From Thermoleophilia bacterium (GTDB lineage: Bacteria > Actinomycetota > Thermoleophilia > Gaiellales > Gaiellaceae), in contig JAICZB010000154.1 of NCBI GenBank assembly GCA_025933895.1, forward strand, positions 1-6,304: DNA of 6,304 nucleotides, written 5' to 3'. The position numbers were made by a program, and so were the translations under genes. The notes beneath the pieces are model-generated. The model had not been told where the DNA came from and ran no database searches. It was given only the letters and a program-made list of their open reading frames with translations. Shown piece after piece: positions 5,414 through 6,304 of the stretch (its first letter is position 1; each line of letters opens with the position of its first letter).

Positions 5414-6034
5414 TCAGAGGATGTAGACCGTCGTGAAAACGACGATCCACATCACGTCGACGAAGTGCCAGTAGATCCCGCCGATCTCGACGCCGTGATG
5501 GTGCTCGGCGGAGAAATGCCCGCGCCAGGCCCGGATCGTCATGAACGCGAGGATCGAAAGGCCGACGAACACGTGGCAGCCGTGCAGGCCCGTGAGGCAG
5601 AAGAAGATGGTCGGGAAGGCGCCGTTCGACGTGTTGAAACCGGCGCGCATGTACTCGTAGAGCTGCGACGTCAGGAACGCGAGCCCCATCAGGAACGTCA
5701 GCAGCAGGCCCGCGCGCATCCCCCAGACGTTGCCGCGCTTGATCGACGTCGTCGCCCAGTGCATCGTCGCGCTCGACGTCATCAGGATGAACGTGTTGAT
5801 CGTCGCCACGAAGACCGGCAGGTGATACGGCGGCGTCGGCCACGGCGTCCCGTTCACGATCCGGACGAAGAAGTAGGCCGTGAAGAACGAGCCGAAGAGC
5901 ATGATCTCCGACGCGATGAAGAGGTACATGCCGAGCGTCTCGGGCCTGATCCGCGAGCTGTAGTGCGGCTCGGGGGGCCCGTGATGCTCGTGCTCGTCGT
6001 GCCCGAGCGGCTCCGCGTGGGAGTAGGTGGCTAT
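5414..6034 (-). CDS. ctaE: Cytochrome c oxidase subunit III, probable AUA start
   Basis: Subunit III of the heme-copper oxidase is an integral membrane protein that supports the catalytic subunit I. From the proposed start the protein has 206 residues and five membrane segments (about 34-56, 72-93, 107-127, 140-166, 185-206). Family motifs are LGMYLFIASEIMLFGSFF (34-51), LTGLHGCHVFVG (147-158) and HHHGVEIGGIYWHFVDVMW (178-196). The first ATG is at 5929, within the first membrane segment motif, and would discard a 35-residue His-rich leader containing GPPEPHYSSRIRPETLG that reads as genuine protein. The only plausible start upstream is ATA at 6034..6032: it has GGAGGT six bases before it (6046..6041), overlaps the upstream stop as ATAG, and would begin M-A-T-Y-S-H. 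No ATG, GTG or TTG exists between. The five-helix form is common in actinobacteria (ctaE). Confidence 0.95.
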   Translation of the reverse strand: MATYSHAEPLGHDEHEHHGPPEPHYSSRIRPETLGMYLFIASEIMLFGSFFTAYFFVRIVNGTPWPTPPYHLPVFVATINTFILMTSSATMHWATTSIKRGNVWGMRAGLLLTFLMGLAFLTSQLYEYMRAGFNTSNGAFPTIFFCLTGLHGCHVFVGLSILAFMTIRAWRGHFSAEHHHGVEIGGIYWHFVDVMWIVVFTTVYIL

Positions 6035-6304
6035 GCCGGCACCTCCGCCTCGACCTTCGGGACGACCACGTGCTCGACCGGGACGCCCGTCTCCTTGCGC
6101 AAGCGTTCCACGACGTCCTTCCGCAGCCAGCCGGAGCTGAGCGGCTCGAACGTCGAGACGACGATCTCGTCGACGCGCTCGTCGTGCACGGCCTCCATCG
6201 CCGCGCTGAAGGGGTCGGGATGCGAGACCTGGCCGTGGACGTCGATCCCCTCGCCGCGCAGCTGGGAGAGGGCCCGCTTCAGCCGCCGCTCGGCCTCGGG
6301 ATGC
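6031..6304 (-). CDS. USP-like protein, C-terminal part
   Basis: The C-terminal 90 residues of a protein whose start lies beyond the right edge. The sequence contains AERRLKRALSQLRGEGIDVHG, then DPFSAAMEAVHDERVDEIVVST, then SGWLRKDVVERLRKETGVPVEHVV. An Asp-Pro-helix followed by a Asp-Glu-Ile-Val-Val-Ser strand and a WLRxDxxxR helix recalls a group of actinobacterial universal stress-like proteins; this is from memory and not searched. No GxxGx9G(S/T) nucleotide-binding signature is present in the visible part. The TAG stop (6033..6031) overlaps the proposed ATA start of subunit III, so the genes are probably translationally coupled. Whether other domains precede is unknown. Confidence 0.8.
   Translation of the reverse strand, partial: HPEAERRLKRALSQLRGEGIDVHGQVSHPDPFSAAMEAVHDERVDEIVVSTFEPLSSGWLRKDVVERLRKETGVPVEHVVVPKVEAEVPA
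6041..6046 (-). promoter_or_regulatory. Strong Shine-Dalgarno sequence deciding the subunit III start
   Basis: GGAGGT on the minus strand is a near-perfect match to the anti-Shine-Dalgarno of 16S rRNA and lies six bases before the ATA at 6034, inside the end of the upstream coding region. Nothing comparable precedes the first ATG at 5929, whose upstream bases read CGAGACGCTCGGC. This is the main evidence that translation begins at 6034. Confidence 0.6.

Noticed and set aside
5927..5929. ATG 5929 as the start of oxidase subunit III
   Set aside because: It would discard a leader that looks conserved and start inside the first membrane motif, with no ribosome binding site upstream; ATA at 6034 is better supported.

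Overview
The window is about two-thirds G+C and strongly biased to G/C at third codon positions. Gene content and protein style suggest a high-GC actinobacterium, possibly of the Thermoleophilia (Gaiellales or Solirubrobacterales). This placement is an inference from recalled family resemblance, not from a search. The window looks like ordinary chromosomal housekeeping sequence. I see no transposase, integrase, phage gene, CRISPR array, rRNA or tRNA.

Layout. (1) 1-1541, minus strand: the start of a suf iron-sulfur assembly operon, sufC then sufB, with a 4-base stop/start overlap; sufB runs off the left edge. (2) 1542-1663: a divergent promoter region. It holds a leader that could fold into two tandem hairpins before sufC, a 7-bp inverted repeat, and a -10-like hexamer so close to tatA that a leaderless transcript is plausible. 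(3) 1664-3566, plus strand: tatA, tatC and a membrane-anchored TPR-like protein whose GTG start directly abuts the tatC stop. (4) 3567-3685: a 119-bp non-coding element bounded by 18-bp inverted arms, followed by a promoter-like region. (5) 3774-4833, plus strand: a STAS anti-anti-sigma protein and a two-heme cytochrome c lipoprotein. (6) 4842-6304, minus strand and convergent with the cytochrome: a USP-like protein (partial), cytochrome c oxidase subunit III, and a two-TM protein with a USP-like soluble domain.

How the genes fit together. SufC and SufB form the core of the Fe-S assembly scaffold. TatA and TatC form a minimal Tat translocase for folded, often cofactor-bearing proteins. The lipoprotein cytochrome c is a natural electron carrier to the heme-copper oxidase whose subunit III lies just beyond it. 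The region therefore leans towards building and running an aerobic respiratory chain, with a STAS regulator placed between.

The most interesting items are: an apparent AUA start codon for oxidase subunit III, with a strong Shine-Dalgarno sequence and an ATAG overlap; the 119-bp inverted-repeat element; the pair of USP-like proteins flanking subunit III; and the sufC leader in which the ribosome binding site can be sequestered. I found no convincing wholly new multi-gene system.
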